Assembly: GCA_020627785.1 (NCBI GenBank)
Contig: JAHDGF010000002.1
Location: 186,001-250,000, forward strand
Reading direction: 5' to 3'
Length of the DNA: 64,000 nt
Source: Saprospiraceae bacterium
GTDB taxonomy: Bacteria > Bacteroidota > Bacteroidia > Chitinophagales > Saprospiraceae
Position 1 is the stretch's first letter. Each line of letters starts with the position of its first letter. Below are positions 1 to 6,797 of the stretch, in pieces. Made by a program: the position numbers and the translations under genes. The notes beneath the pieces are model-generated. The model saw only the letters and a list, made by a program, of their open reading frames with translations, did no database searches and was not told the origin of the DNA.

Positions 1-161
1 CTGGTCATGCCACAAGCAAAACAATTCTGATCAAAAAGTAAAACGGAAAGACAGGTGTCTTGACTTCCATCAAAGAAGTCAACGGGGAGGATATAAAGAA
101 AAATAGGAATGAGAACATAAGCTACTAATTTTAAGGCTAAAAAAAGTCGCTTGATTCCCAT
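1..161 (-). CDS. DUF2752 family membrane protein (partial, cut by window edge)
   Basis: Reading the reverse strand from an ATG at 159-161 gives 53 uninterrupted codons to the window edge. The N-terminus is basic and hydrophobic (a membrane segment over about residues 5-27), followed by Asp/Cys-containing text and the motif CFACGMT around residues 47-53. CxxCGMTR is the hallmark of DUF2752, a small membrane family common in Bacteroidota. It starts 17 bp after the stop of the Pmp3-like gene, on the same strand, so the two are probably co-transcribed. The function of DUF2752 is unknown. The remaining C-terminal half lies outside the window. Confidence 0.72.
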   Translation of the reverse strand, partial: MGIKRLFLALKLVAYVLIPIFLYILPVDFFDGSQDTCLSVLLFDQNCFACGMT

Positions 162-178
162 TCCTATTGTATGTTAAT

Positions 179-598
179 TTATCTATAGTATTTAGAGGCT
201 ACTACAAAGGCGTGGATTACACCTGGAAGTCCGCAAAGTAATGTAAGGATTACATTTACCCAGAACTCTTTTCCTATATCATATAAAAGAGCTACAGCTA
301 AAGGCGGAATGAAAAAGCATAAAACATAAATAAGAACCTTGTCTGGTTCTTCAGATCCGTTTCCTTGCGCTTTCTTAAGCTTGTTTTGTGCCATCTTGAA
401 AACAACTTTCTGTCGTAAATTCAAGTTGGTCCCAGAAATTTCCTCGAAATCTCTTGCAGTCATATTAACTATTTGGTCAACAGTTAATTCTGAAAGCTCT
501 GGTTGGTGCGTGTCGTTTACTGGAATGGCATAGGCAGTTGTTCCTACACATACAGCCATCATTAACGAAAATGCAATAGTCGTAAAGATTGACTTCAT
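179..598 (-). CDS. YqaE/Pmp3-type membrane protein with secreted N-terminal extension
   Basis: The 139-residue product starts with a signal peptide (about residues 1-24, ending in TAYA). A polar segment of about 60 residues follows, then a C-terminal Pmp3/UPF0057 domain (about residues 85-139) with two hydrophobic helices and the family motif FFIPPLAV plus LLCGLPGVIHA. Plain Pmp3 proteins are only about 50-60 residues long, so the exported N-terminal extension is the unusual part. Such extended forms are known in Bacteroidota. In yeast and plants, Pmp3 affects membrane potential and salt tolerance; a role here is unproven. The gene lies directly upstream of the DUF2752 gene on the same strand. 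Confidence 0.8.
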   Translation of the reverse strand: MKSIFTTIAFSLMMAVCVGTTAYAIPVNDTHQPELSELTVDQIVNMTARDFEEISGTNLNLRQKVVFKMAQNKLKKAQGNGSEEPDKVLIYVLCFFIPPLAVALLYDIGKEFWVNVILTLLCGLPGVIHAFVVASKYYR

Positions 599-730
599 AA
601 TGATCAGTAGATTTTAAGTTTTTTGCTTACTCTTAGACTTTTCAGCTTCCGCCCCTTACTCTATCTAGGATTTTCAGGTTACTCCTCTAGTAAATATAGT
701 TTGTATTGTCACAAGATAAATATCTTGAAA

Positions 731-1177
731 TCAACTTAACAATTTTTTGACAATATTAGATATTGTTTTGCCATCTGCTTGACCAGCTAGTTGCTTACTA
801 GCCATCCCCATTACCTTTCCCATGTCTTTCATTCCTGCAGCACCGGTCTTTCCTATAATATCCTCTATTATAGGAGTGATTTCTTCGGCAGATAGTTGCG
901 CAGGCAAATATTTTTCTATCACATCAATTTCTTCTTGTTCCACCTTTGCTAGGTCTTCTCTATCTTGTTTTACATAGATATCAAGAGATTCTTTACGTTG
1001 TTTAATTAACTTTTGAACCATTTTAATCTCCATTTCTTCAGTGACTTCGTTTCCTGTACCATCTGTTTTGGCTAATAAAAGGGCGTTTTTAACAGCTCTA
1101 ATTCCTCTCAGCGCTACCTGATTCTTTTCTTTCATAGCTGTCTTTAGATCAGCATTAATTTTTTCTTCTAAACTCAT
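731..1177 (-). CDS. GatB/YqeY domain protein
   Basis: The 148-residue product matches the whole YqeY family, which resembles the C-terminal tRNA-binding domain of the amidotransferase subunit GatB. Visible family text includes MKEKNQVALRGIRAVKNAL near the N-terminus, KLIKQRKESLDIY in the middle and GMKDMGKVMGMA near the C-terminus. It is fully helical, with no signal peptide or membrane segment. Its start codon overlaps the rsmA stop codon by 4 bp, so the two are translated from one message. A role in tRNA-dependent amidation is inferred from the domain only. Confidence 0.9.
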   Translation of the reverse strand: MSLEEKINADLKTAMKEKNQVALRGIRAVKNALLLAKTDGTGNEVTEEMEIKMVQKLIKQRKESLDIYVKQDREDLAKVEQEEIDVIEKYLPAQLSAEEITPIIEDIIGKTGAAGMKDMGKVMGMASKQLAGQADGKTISNIVKKLLS

Positions 1178-1953
1178 GATATTTCTTTTTCTATTAGTTG
1201 TGTAATATGTATAAAATCGTCTACCGATAATTGCTCTGGTCTTTTAGTGAAAATTTCTTTTTGAAGTAACTCTGATTCTGGCACAACTTCCTTTAAAGTA
1301 TTTCTCATCATTTTTCGGCGCTGATTGAAGGTTGTTTTAACTACTCTCTTGAATAATTTTTTACTGCACGGAAGTTCTTTAACATCGTTTCTTTCAACAA
1401 GTATAACTGCACTTTCAACTTTTGGTGGAGGATTAAATGAACCTCTGGAAACTAAAAATAATCTCTTGCAATCAAAATAGCATTGAACGAGTACGCTTAG
1501 GATACCATAAGTTTTTGATCCTGGTTTAGCGACCACTCTATCCGCTACTTCTTTTTGAAACATCCCTACCATACCCGGAATACGTTGGTGATGTTCAAAC
1601 ATTTTAATCAATAACTGTGAAGAAACATTGTAGGGGAAGTTTCCAACCAAAAAGAAATTATCAGCTCCAAAAAATGTTTCAATCGGCATTCGGATCATAT
1701 CACCAAGAATAATTTGATCTGCTTTTAGGCTCGGTAAATCTCTATTAAGAATGGTAACCATATCTTCGTCAATTTCAACTACCTTTAGGTTATAATTTTC
1801 ATTGAGGAGATATTTGGTAAGAACGCCTTGGCCTGGACCAACTTCAAGAACATTGGAGCCTTCAGGAACAAGAGATTTTATGGAATCATTGATTTTTTCC
1901 TTAATCCCTGTGTTAATTAGGAAGTGTTGGCCGTACTTTTTCTTGGTTTTCAC
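1174..1953 (-). CDS. rsmA: 16S rRNA dimethyladenosine transferase RsmA (KsgA)
   Basis: RsmA uses S-adenosylmethionine to dimethylate two adjacent adenines in helix 45 of 16S rRNA during 30S assembly. Seen here: the N-terminal KKYGQHFL, SAM motif I LEVGPGQGVLT, the catalytic-loop motif NFPYNVSSQLL, and the C-terminal FNQRRKMMRNTL helix. There is no ATG. Two in-frame GTG codons are available (1968 and 1953), and an in-frame stop lies just above the first. I chose 1953 because it puts the GQHFL motif at the usual distance from the N-terminus. The gene overlaps yqeY by 4 bp and is divergent from pdxA. Confidence 0.93.
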   Translation of the reverse strand: MKTKKKYGQHFLINTGIKEKINDSIKSLVPEGSNVLEVGPGQGVLTKYLLNENYNLKVVEIDEDMVTILNRDLPSLKADQIILGDMIRMPIETFFGADNFFLVGNFPYNVSSQLLIKMFEHHQRIPGMVGMFQKEVADRVVAKPGSKTYGILSVLVQCYFDCKRLFLVSRGSFNPPPKVESAVILVERNDVKELPCSKKLFKRVVKTTFNQRRKMMRNTLKEVVPESELLQKEIFTKRPEQLSVDDFIHITQLIEKEIS

Positions 1954-2002
1954 TTGCCAAAGGTACACTTAGAATTATTTTTACATAAGTAAAAGAATCA
2001 AA

Positions 2003-3043
2003 ATGGATAAATTAAGGATTGGAATAACGATCGGTGACATCAACGGTATCGGCCCCGAATTGATTATAAGAACATTGAAAGATAAGCGGGTAAGTAGTCA
2101 ATTTATCCCCGTGATATATGGATCTTCGAAGGTAATCTCTTACTATCGTAACATCGTAAATGCACAGGATTTCCATCCGACCTACTTCGATAAAAATGGA
2201 AGATTAAAGGATAACACAATATATATCAAGAACTGTTGGGATGATAAAGCCAACATCGAAGCAGGTACCGCAACAGCAGAAGGAGGTAAATTTGCTGCAA
2301 TTGCGATGGAAAAGGCGGTAGCTGACGCTAAAGAAGGACTTCTCGATGCCATCGTTACCGCACCAATCAATAAAAACGCCATGGCTAAAGCCGATTTTGG
2401 TTTTCCTGGCCATACAGAGTTCTTACAAAACGCTTTCAACGTTAAAGAATCTCTGATGATGATGGTATCTGATGGACTCAGAGTTGCTTTGGTTACCAAT
2501 CATACGCCACTTAAAGATGTCACTGCTCAGATAACTAAGGAGAAACTTACCGCAAAAATCAAGGTATTAGAACAAAGTTTGAAAAAGGACTTTGGAATTG
2601 AAAAACCAACCATTGCAATCTTGGGTTTAAATCCTCATGCAGGAGATGATGGAAACATCGGAAAGGAAGAACAAGATTTAATCAGACCAGTAATAGTTGA
2701 AGCTAAAAAGAATGGCCAATTACTTTCTGGACCTTATCCGGCCGATGGCTTTTTTGGAACTTCTCAGTTTCAAAAATTCGATGCGATTTTAGCCATGTAT
2801 CACGATCAGGGTTTGGTACCGTTTAAAGCTTTAACCTTTGGTTCTGGAGTAAACTATACTGCTGGGTTACCAATCGTAAGAACCTCACCAGATCATGGTA
2901 CGGCTTATGATTTAGTAGGAAAAAATATGGCTGAATTGTCTTCGTTTAGAACCGCTATTTTCAGTGCAATAGATATTGCAAGGACTAGAAAATGGGGTAA
3001 GGAAGCACAGAGGAAAAAAGAAAAACCAAAGCTGGTCGATTAA
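2003..3043 (+). CDS. pdxA: 4-hydroxythreonine-4-phosphate dehydrogenase PdxA
   Basis: PdxA oxidises 4-phosphohydroxy-L-threonine with NAD in the DXP-dependent route to pyridoxal phosphate. The 346-residue length is normal. Visible motifs: the N-terminal GDINGIGPELI, metal-binding histidines in FPGHTEFLQ, LGLNPHAGDDG and MYHDQGLVPFK, and the C-terminal RTSPDHGTAYD. It is divergent from rsmA with only about 50 bp between start codons; pdxA and ksgA are also neighbours in Escherichia coli, though in one direction there. It is cytosolic and no partner genes of the pathway lie next to it. Confidence 0.95.
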   Translation: MDKLRIGITIGDINGIGPELIIRTLKDKRVSSQFIPVIYGSSKVISYYRNIVNAQDFHPTYFDKNGRLKDNTIYIKNCWDDKANIEAGTATAEGGKFAAIAMEKAVADAKEGLLDAIVTAPINKNAMAKADFGFPGHTEFLQNAFNVKESLMMMVSDGLRVALVTNHTPLKDVTAQITKEKLTAKIKVLEQSLKKDFGIEKPTIAILGLNPHAGDDGNIGKEEQDLIRPVIVEAKKNGQLLSGPYPADGFFGTSQFQKFDAILAMYHDQGLVPFKALTFGSGVNYTAGLPIVRTSPDHGTAYDLVGKNMAELSSFRTAIFSAIDIARTRKWGKEAQRKKEKPKLVD

Positions 3044-3140
3044 GGCCAGAGTTAGGTTGATTTCGGATTCTATTAAACAATCTTTAGATTGGTTTATTGC
3101 TCTTAGTCTATTATCAACAGCTTTGGTCGGGTAAATATAT

Positions 3141-3683
3141 TTATTTTAATGGGTTCGGAAAATGGTCGTATGCATTTAGATTATATTTCTCTATTATTCT
3201 TATAATCATTCTAGCATACTCAGGATTAGTAGCATAGCCACTATTTTTTAATCCCCAAGCCCAATTCTTATAGTCTTTACCATCTAATAAGAACAACGCA
3301 ATATAATTCTCTTTTGTTCTTAGGAAGTTGGAATGATCGGCATAGGAATCTATCACGGAATCATAAGCTCTAAAGCAAGAAGGCACCAATTTACCCGAGG
3401 AATCTAAATCATCATCCTTGTGGTAATAAGTATCTCCATTCCAAGTCCGCTTGCATTTAATACCAAAATGGTTGTTAGCTTGGATGGCTAGATCGCTCTG
3501 ACCAGAATTAGTTTCTATTACGGCTTGCGCCAAAGTAATACTGGCAGGAACACCAGATCTATGCATCTCAACAATGGCAAGCTCTTTATATTGCTCAATG
3601 TAAGAAATCGTAACCATCTCGGGGGAAGAGACAGACAATGATGGTTCAGACCACAGACATAATAAAATCTGTAGCAAAATCAT
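3141..3683 (-). CDS. Exported glucosaminidase-domain protein (peptidoglycan hydrolase)
   Basis: The 180-residue product has a short signal peptide (about residues 1-20) and a single glucosaminidase domain of the FlgJ/LytG type. Visible text: SGVPASITLAQAVIETNSGQ with the expected catalytic Glu, NNHFGIKC, and GYATNPEYARMIIRIIE near the C-terminus. Such enzymes cut the glycan strands of peptidoglycan. Many relatives carry a LysM anchor, but this one ends after the catalytic domain. The gene is convergent with pdxA and divergent from the glycosylase operon; no operon partner is evident. Confidence 0.87.
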   Translation of the reverse strand: MILLQILLCLWSEPSLSVSSPEMVTISYIEQYKELAIVEMHRSGVPASITLAQAVIETNSGQSDLAIQANNHFGIKCKRTWNGDTYYHKDDDLDSSGKLVPSCFRAYDSVIDSYADHSNFLRTKENYIALFLLDGKDYKNWAWGLKNSGYATNPEYARMIIRIIEKYNLNAYDHFPNPLK

Positions 3684-3773
3684 TTCTCTAGGAGGTTTTC
3701 ATACTAAGGTTCAAATCTTATGCCAAATAGCTTACATATTTTAATTTCACAGTATCAATGACTAATATCGTAG

Positions 3774-4388
3774 ATGGATATATCCGAAGTAAAAAAGGCC
3801 AAGGCTAAACTTTCCAAAGACCCGATCATGAAGATGGTAGTTAAAAATTACTCATTTTTAGAGTTGCCAAAGTCTAAGACCGTATTTCATGAACTAGTGA
3901 AATCAATTGTGTTTCAACAAATATCCTGGAAGGCTGCTGAAAATATACATGGACGATTTCTGAAATTGATGGGAAGAGAAAACTTTAGTGCTAAAGCCCT
4001 AATGACTAAGAAGGATGAAGAACTAAGATCTGTCGGATTTTCTAATCAAAAGGTAAAGTATGTGAAGAACATTGCCATTGAGTTTCTAGAAAAAAAATAT
4101 AAAGACAAAGATTGGGATGATAAATCTGACGAGGATATTTTAAAAGAACTCACAGAAATTAAAGGGGTAGGGGAATGGACAGTACAGATGATTTTACTAT
4201 TTCAACTGGAGAGATCCGATATTTTTCCGGTGAAAGATTTAGGCGTACAGATTGCCATGAAAGCTCTGTACAATTTAAAAAGCGACAAGAAACAATTATT
4301 AACTGATATGACGGAGATTGCAGAAAATTGGCAACCACATCGGTCAATTGCATCAAGATATTTATGGGCATGGAAAAGAGAAAACTAG
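3774..4388 (+). CDS. DNA-3-methyladenine glycosylase 2 family protein (AlkA-like)
   Basis: This is a base-excision repair enzyme of the HhH-GPD superfamily that would remove alkylated purines. The helix-hairpin-helix is seen as LTEIKGVGEWTVQMILLF (about residues 126-143), followed by the catalytic Asp in FPVKDLGV (Asp155). The SIVFQQIS motif near residue 44 is typical of the family. At 204 residues it is a short form without the N-terminal AlkA beta domain. First gene of a four-gene operon; its last codons overlap the start of the deacylase gene. Confidence 0.9.
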   Translation: MDISEVKKAKAKLSKDPIMKMVVKNYSFLELPKSKTVFHELVKSIVFQQISWKAAENIHGRFLKLMGRENFSAKALMTKKDEELRSVGFSNQKVKYVKNIAIEFLEKKYKDKDWDDKSDEDILKELTEIKGVGEWTVQMILLFQLERSDIFPVKDLGVQIAMKALYNLKSDKKQLLTDMTEIAENWQPHRSIASRYLWAWKREN

Positions 4389-5320
4389 ACAAGGAAAGAA
4401 TCATTGCACAATTTCACGGGAAGGAGAAAGGTCCACTCTTAATTGTTCTAGGTGCAATGCATGGAAATGAACCAATGGGTTTAAAGGCAATTGCCATTCT
4501 AGAAAAAATGTTAGAAGTTGAACCCATTACTAACCTGGACTTTCAGTTTAAAGGAAACTTCATTGGCATGATAGGCAACATGAGTGCCTATAAAAAAAAT
4601 GAAAGGTTTATTGATAAGGACATTAATAGACAGTGGTCCCAAAACAATATTTCAAGAATTAGAACCTCCCCTTTAGAAAGTCTTGATACAGAGGATCGCG
4701 AAATGCTAGACATTTTAAATACCATCCAAGAAGCGGTTGATTTATACAAACCACAAAAATTATTTTTACTTGACCTGCATACAACTTCTTCACATGGAGG
4801 GATTTTTAGCATACCTGCAGAGTCAGAAGAAAGTCTTGCCTTAGCAAAAAAATTACACGCACCTGTAGTTAAAGGAATGTTGAAAGGAATCAAAGGAACA
4901 ACCTTACATTATTTCAATACGGAAAATATGCCAGTAGATACCATAGCGGTAACTTTTGAATCTGGTCAACATGAAGAACATAAATCTATTAACCGTGCGA
5001 TTGCAGCAATTATAAACTTGATGAGAAGTATAGGTTGTGTGAAGTCTGACGATGTTGAAAACATTCATGATCAAATTTTACTGGAATATTCTAAGAACTT
5101 ACCAGACGTTACAGAGTTAATACATAGACATGCCGTAAATGAAGATGATGAATTTAAAATGGAGCCAGGCTTCCAAAATTTTCAGGCAGTAAAAAAAGGA
5201 GAGCTTTTGGCTCGAGATAAAAATGGAGAAATATTATGCCCGACGGATGCCAGAGTATTGATGCCCTTGTATCAGAAAAAAGGCGAAGATGGTTTCTTCC
5301 TAGTTAAAGACATTTTATGA
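4364..5320 (+). CDS. Succinylglutamate desuccinylase/aspartoacylase family protein
   Basis: This is a zinc carboxypeptidase-like deacylase of the AstE/AspA family. The zinc ligands are visible in LGAMHGNEPMG (His and Glu) and DLHTTSSHGG (His), and a likely catalytic Glu in TFESGQHEEH. Two adjacent in-frame ATG codons, at 4364 and 4370, fit the start; an upstream TTG at 4328 is less likely because it lies deep in the glycosylase gene. Either ATG leaves a 19-25 bp overlap with the upstream gene. The substrate cannot be told from sequence; N-acyl amino acids are usual for the family. Its stop overlaps the next start as ATGA. Confidence 0.85.
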   Translation: MGMEKRKLDKERIIAQFHGKEKGPLLIVLGAMHGNEPMGLKAIAILEKMLEVEPITNLDFQFKGNFIGMIGNMSAYKKNERFIDKDINRQWSQNNISRIRTSPLESLDTEDREMLDILNTIQEAVDLYKPQKLFLLDLHTTSSHGGIFSIPAESEESLALAKKLHAPVVKGMLKGIKGTTLHYFNTENMPVDTIAVTFESGQHEEHKSINRAIAAIINLMRSIGCVKSDDVENIHDQILLEYSKNLPDVTELIHRHAVNEDDEFKMEPGFQNFQAVKKGELLARDKNGEILCPTDARVLMPLYQKKGEDGFFLVKDIL

Positions 5321-5751
5321 TTGATGAAGAACGCATAGATAAAGTAGTTGATCTTGTTTCTGAAAATGTAGAAATTAAAATCCATGAGTTTGTTACAGGT
5401 GAGCGAGAATTTTCTGGTTACTTACTTGGAGAGGATTTTAAATTATTAACGGAGGATGAAAAACAGACCATGCTTTTTATTCATATGGTTTTATTTTTCT
5501 GCCTTTCGGCAAAAGAAGATTCGACCTTTGACCCAGATCGTTTTCAAGAATTAGAAGATAACAATTGGAAATTTTTTAATGAGCAAGGAAGAAGCTGGGA
5601 AGAAAAGACAGAGAAGATTTTTAAAAACTATCCGGAAGAAGACTTATTGGCATTTGTTGAGGATATGCTGAATGACGATGAAATTTCTTCTCTTTCTCAA
5701 GAGTTAATATTCATAACTGCTAAAAGTTATATTGACACTAAAACCACATAA
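5317..5751 (+). CDS. Conserved-looking acidic protein of unknown function
   Basis: The 144-residue product is strongly acidic, without signal peptide, and predicted mostly helical. A single hydrophobic stretch (MLFIHMVLFFCLSA, about residues 50-63) looks like a buried core helix rather than a membrane anchor. I do not recognise a family. The reading frame is well supported by its position: it overlaps the deacylase stop as ATGA and abuts the next start with no gap, so it is translated as part of the operon. A role as partner of the deacylase is possible but only a guess. It contains one copy of the 15-bp interspersed word at 5501. Confidence 0.75.
   Translation: MIDEERIDKVVDLVSENVEIKIHEFVTGEREFSGYLLGEDFKLLTEDEKQTMLFIHMVLFFCLSAKEDSTFDPDRFQELEDNNWKFFNEQGRSWEEKTEKIFKNYPEEDLLAFVEDMLNDDEISSLSQELIFITAKSYIDTKTT
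5501..5515 (+). repeat. Interspersed 15-bp word, copy 1 (14/15 match)
   Basis: GCCTTTCGGCAAAAG, inside the unknown acidic-protein gene. It shares the first 13 bases exactly with the copies at 6164, 33341 and 53572. The core is a GCC-TTTC-GGC inverted repeat followed by an A-rich tail. Confidence 0.7.
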
Positions 5752-6696
5752 ATGAGAACATTAATTTTATTCTTAATCTGTAGCTCAATGCTGACAGGTC
5801 AGAGCGTGGAACTTGGCGAAGTCAACTGGAATAGAAGTTATGATGAAGCTCTAACATTTTCAAAAGAACAAAACAAACCTGTTTTTCTTTTATTTCAAGA
5901 AGTACCAGGGTGTGCCACCTGTAGAAACTATGGTAAAAATGTATTGAGTAACCCTTTGGTTGTAGATGTTATTGAAAACTACTTTGTGCCACTCGCAATC
6001 TTTAATAACAAAGGGGGAGAGGACAAAAAAATTCTAGAAAAATACAAAGAACCAAGTTGGAACAATCCGGTAGTGCGTATCGTAAATTCTGAAGGAGAAA
6101 ACATTGCCAAACGTGTGAGTGGAAATTATTCTGCTTCGGGAGTTTTGGAGGCAATTAATCAATCATTTGCCGAAAGGCGAATGCAGATTCCACAAGAAAT
6201 TTTATTACTCCAAGATATTTTAAATACCAATCCAACAAGCGAAGTAACGTATTCCATGTATTGTTTTTGGTCTGGCGAGAAAACTTTTGGTAAACTTGAT
6301 GGTGTGTATGAAACACAGGCAGGTTGGCAAAATGGTAAAGAAGTAGTAAAAGTGATTTATGACGAGGATAAAACTTCTGAAAGACAATTGACCTCAAAAG
6401 GTAAGCAAGCGAATTGTGCAGATGATTTAGTAGAGACTGGTTCTTTTAGAAAAGATAAAGATCCGAAATACTACCTTAAGAAATCGAAGTATAGAGTGCT
6501 ACCGATGCACCCATTACAAGCTGCTAGAATTAATAGCCTAATAGGAGAAGGGGTCACTGATTTAAACCCATGGTTGTTTCCTAGCCAAAAAAAGTTTCTC
6601 CAATATTCTGAGCGCAATAGCATAAAACAATCATTGTATGATGATGATTTTGAAGTAGCTTGGGATAAAATGAATTCAATCTTAGAAGGAGCATAA
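5752..6696 (+). CDS. Exported thioredoxin-like / MsrA-like fusion protein (VPGC motif)
   Basis: The signal peptide ends in LTG with Gln next, so the mature protein likely starts with Gln. A thioredoxin-like domain follows (about residues 25-135) with EVPGCATC in the active-site position; I recall a VPGUxT thioredoxin-like (seleno)protein family in which Sec can replace this first Cys. The second half (about residues 165-225) reads MYCFWSGEKTFGKLDGVY, then QAGWQNGKEVVKVIYDE, which aligns with the methionine sulfoxide reductase A core GCFWxxE...GVxxxxxGYxGG...EVVxVxYDP. The catalytic Cys is kept, but the first Gly is Tyr. The far C-terminus is not recognisable as MsrA. It would act in the periplasm on oxidised proteins. 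Last gene of the operon, followed by a terminator. Confidence 0.78.
   Translation: MRTLILFLICSSMLTGQSVELGEVNWNRSYDEALTFSKEQNKPVFLLFQEVPGCATCRNYGKNVLSNPLVVDVIENYFVPLAIFNNKGGEDKKILEKYKEPSWNNPVVRIVNSEGENIAKRVSGNYSASGVLEAINQSFAERRMQIPQEILLLQDILNTNPTSEVTYSMYCFWSGEKTFGKLDGVYETQAGWQNGKEVVKVIYDEDKTSERQLTSKGKQANCADDLVETGSFRKDKDPKYYLKKSKYRVLPMHPLQAARINSLIGEGVTDLNPWLFPSQKKFLQYSERNSIKQSLYDDDFEVAWDKMNSILEGA
6164..6178 (-). repeat. Interspersed 15-bp word, copy 2 (exact)
   Basis: The reverse strand reads GCCTTTCGGCAAATG, inside the thioredoxin/MsrA-like gene, where the plus strand codes for Phe-Ala-Glu-Arg. Identical to the copies at 33341 and 53572. Confidence 0.75.
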
Positions 6697-6724
6697 AAAA
6701 AGCCCTCCCGAAGGAGAGCTTTTC
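6694..6724. terminator. Bidirectional intrinsic terminator between convergent genes
   Basis: An inverted repeat (AGC-C-CTCC, loop CGAA, GGAG-A-GCT at 6701-6720) is flanked by an A-tract on the left and TTTT on the right. It therefore reads as a terminator for the operon ending at 6696, and on the other strand for the large surface-protein gene ending at 6798. Confidence 0.75.
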
Positions 6725-6797
6725 AGTCTATTATCAGAATAAGGGGGGTTATAATCTGTTCAGATTATATAGTTAGGTTGTGCCTCGAAAGGCTAGG

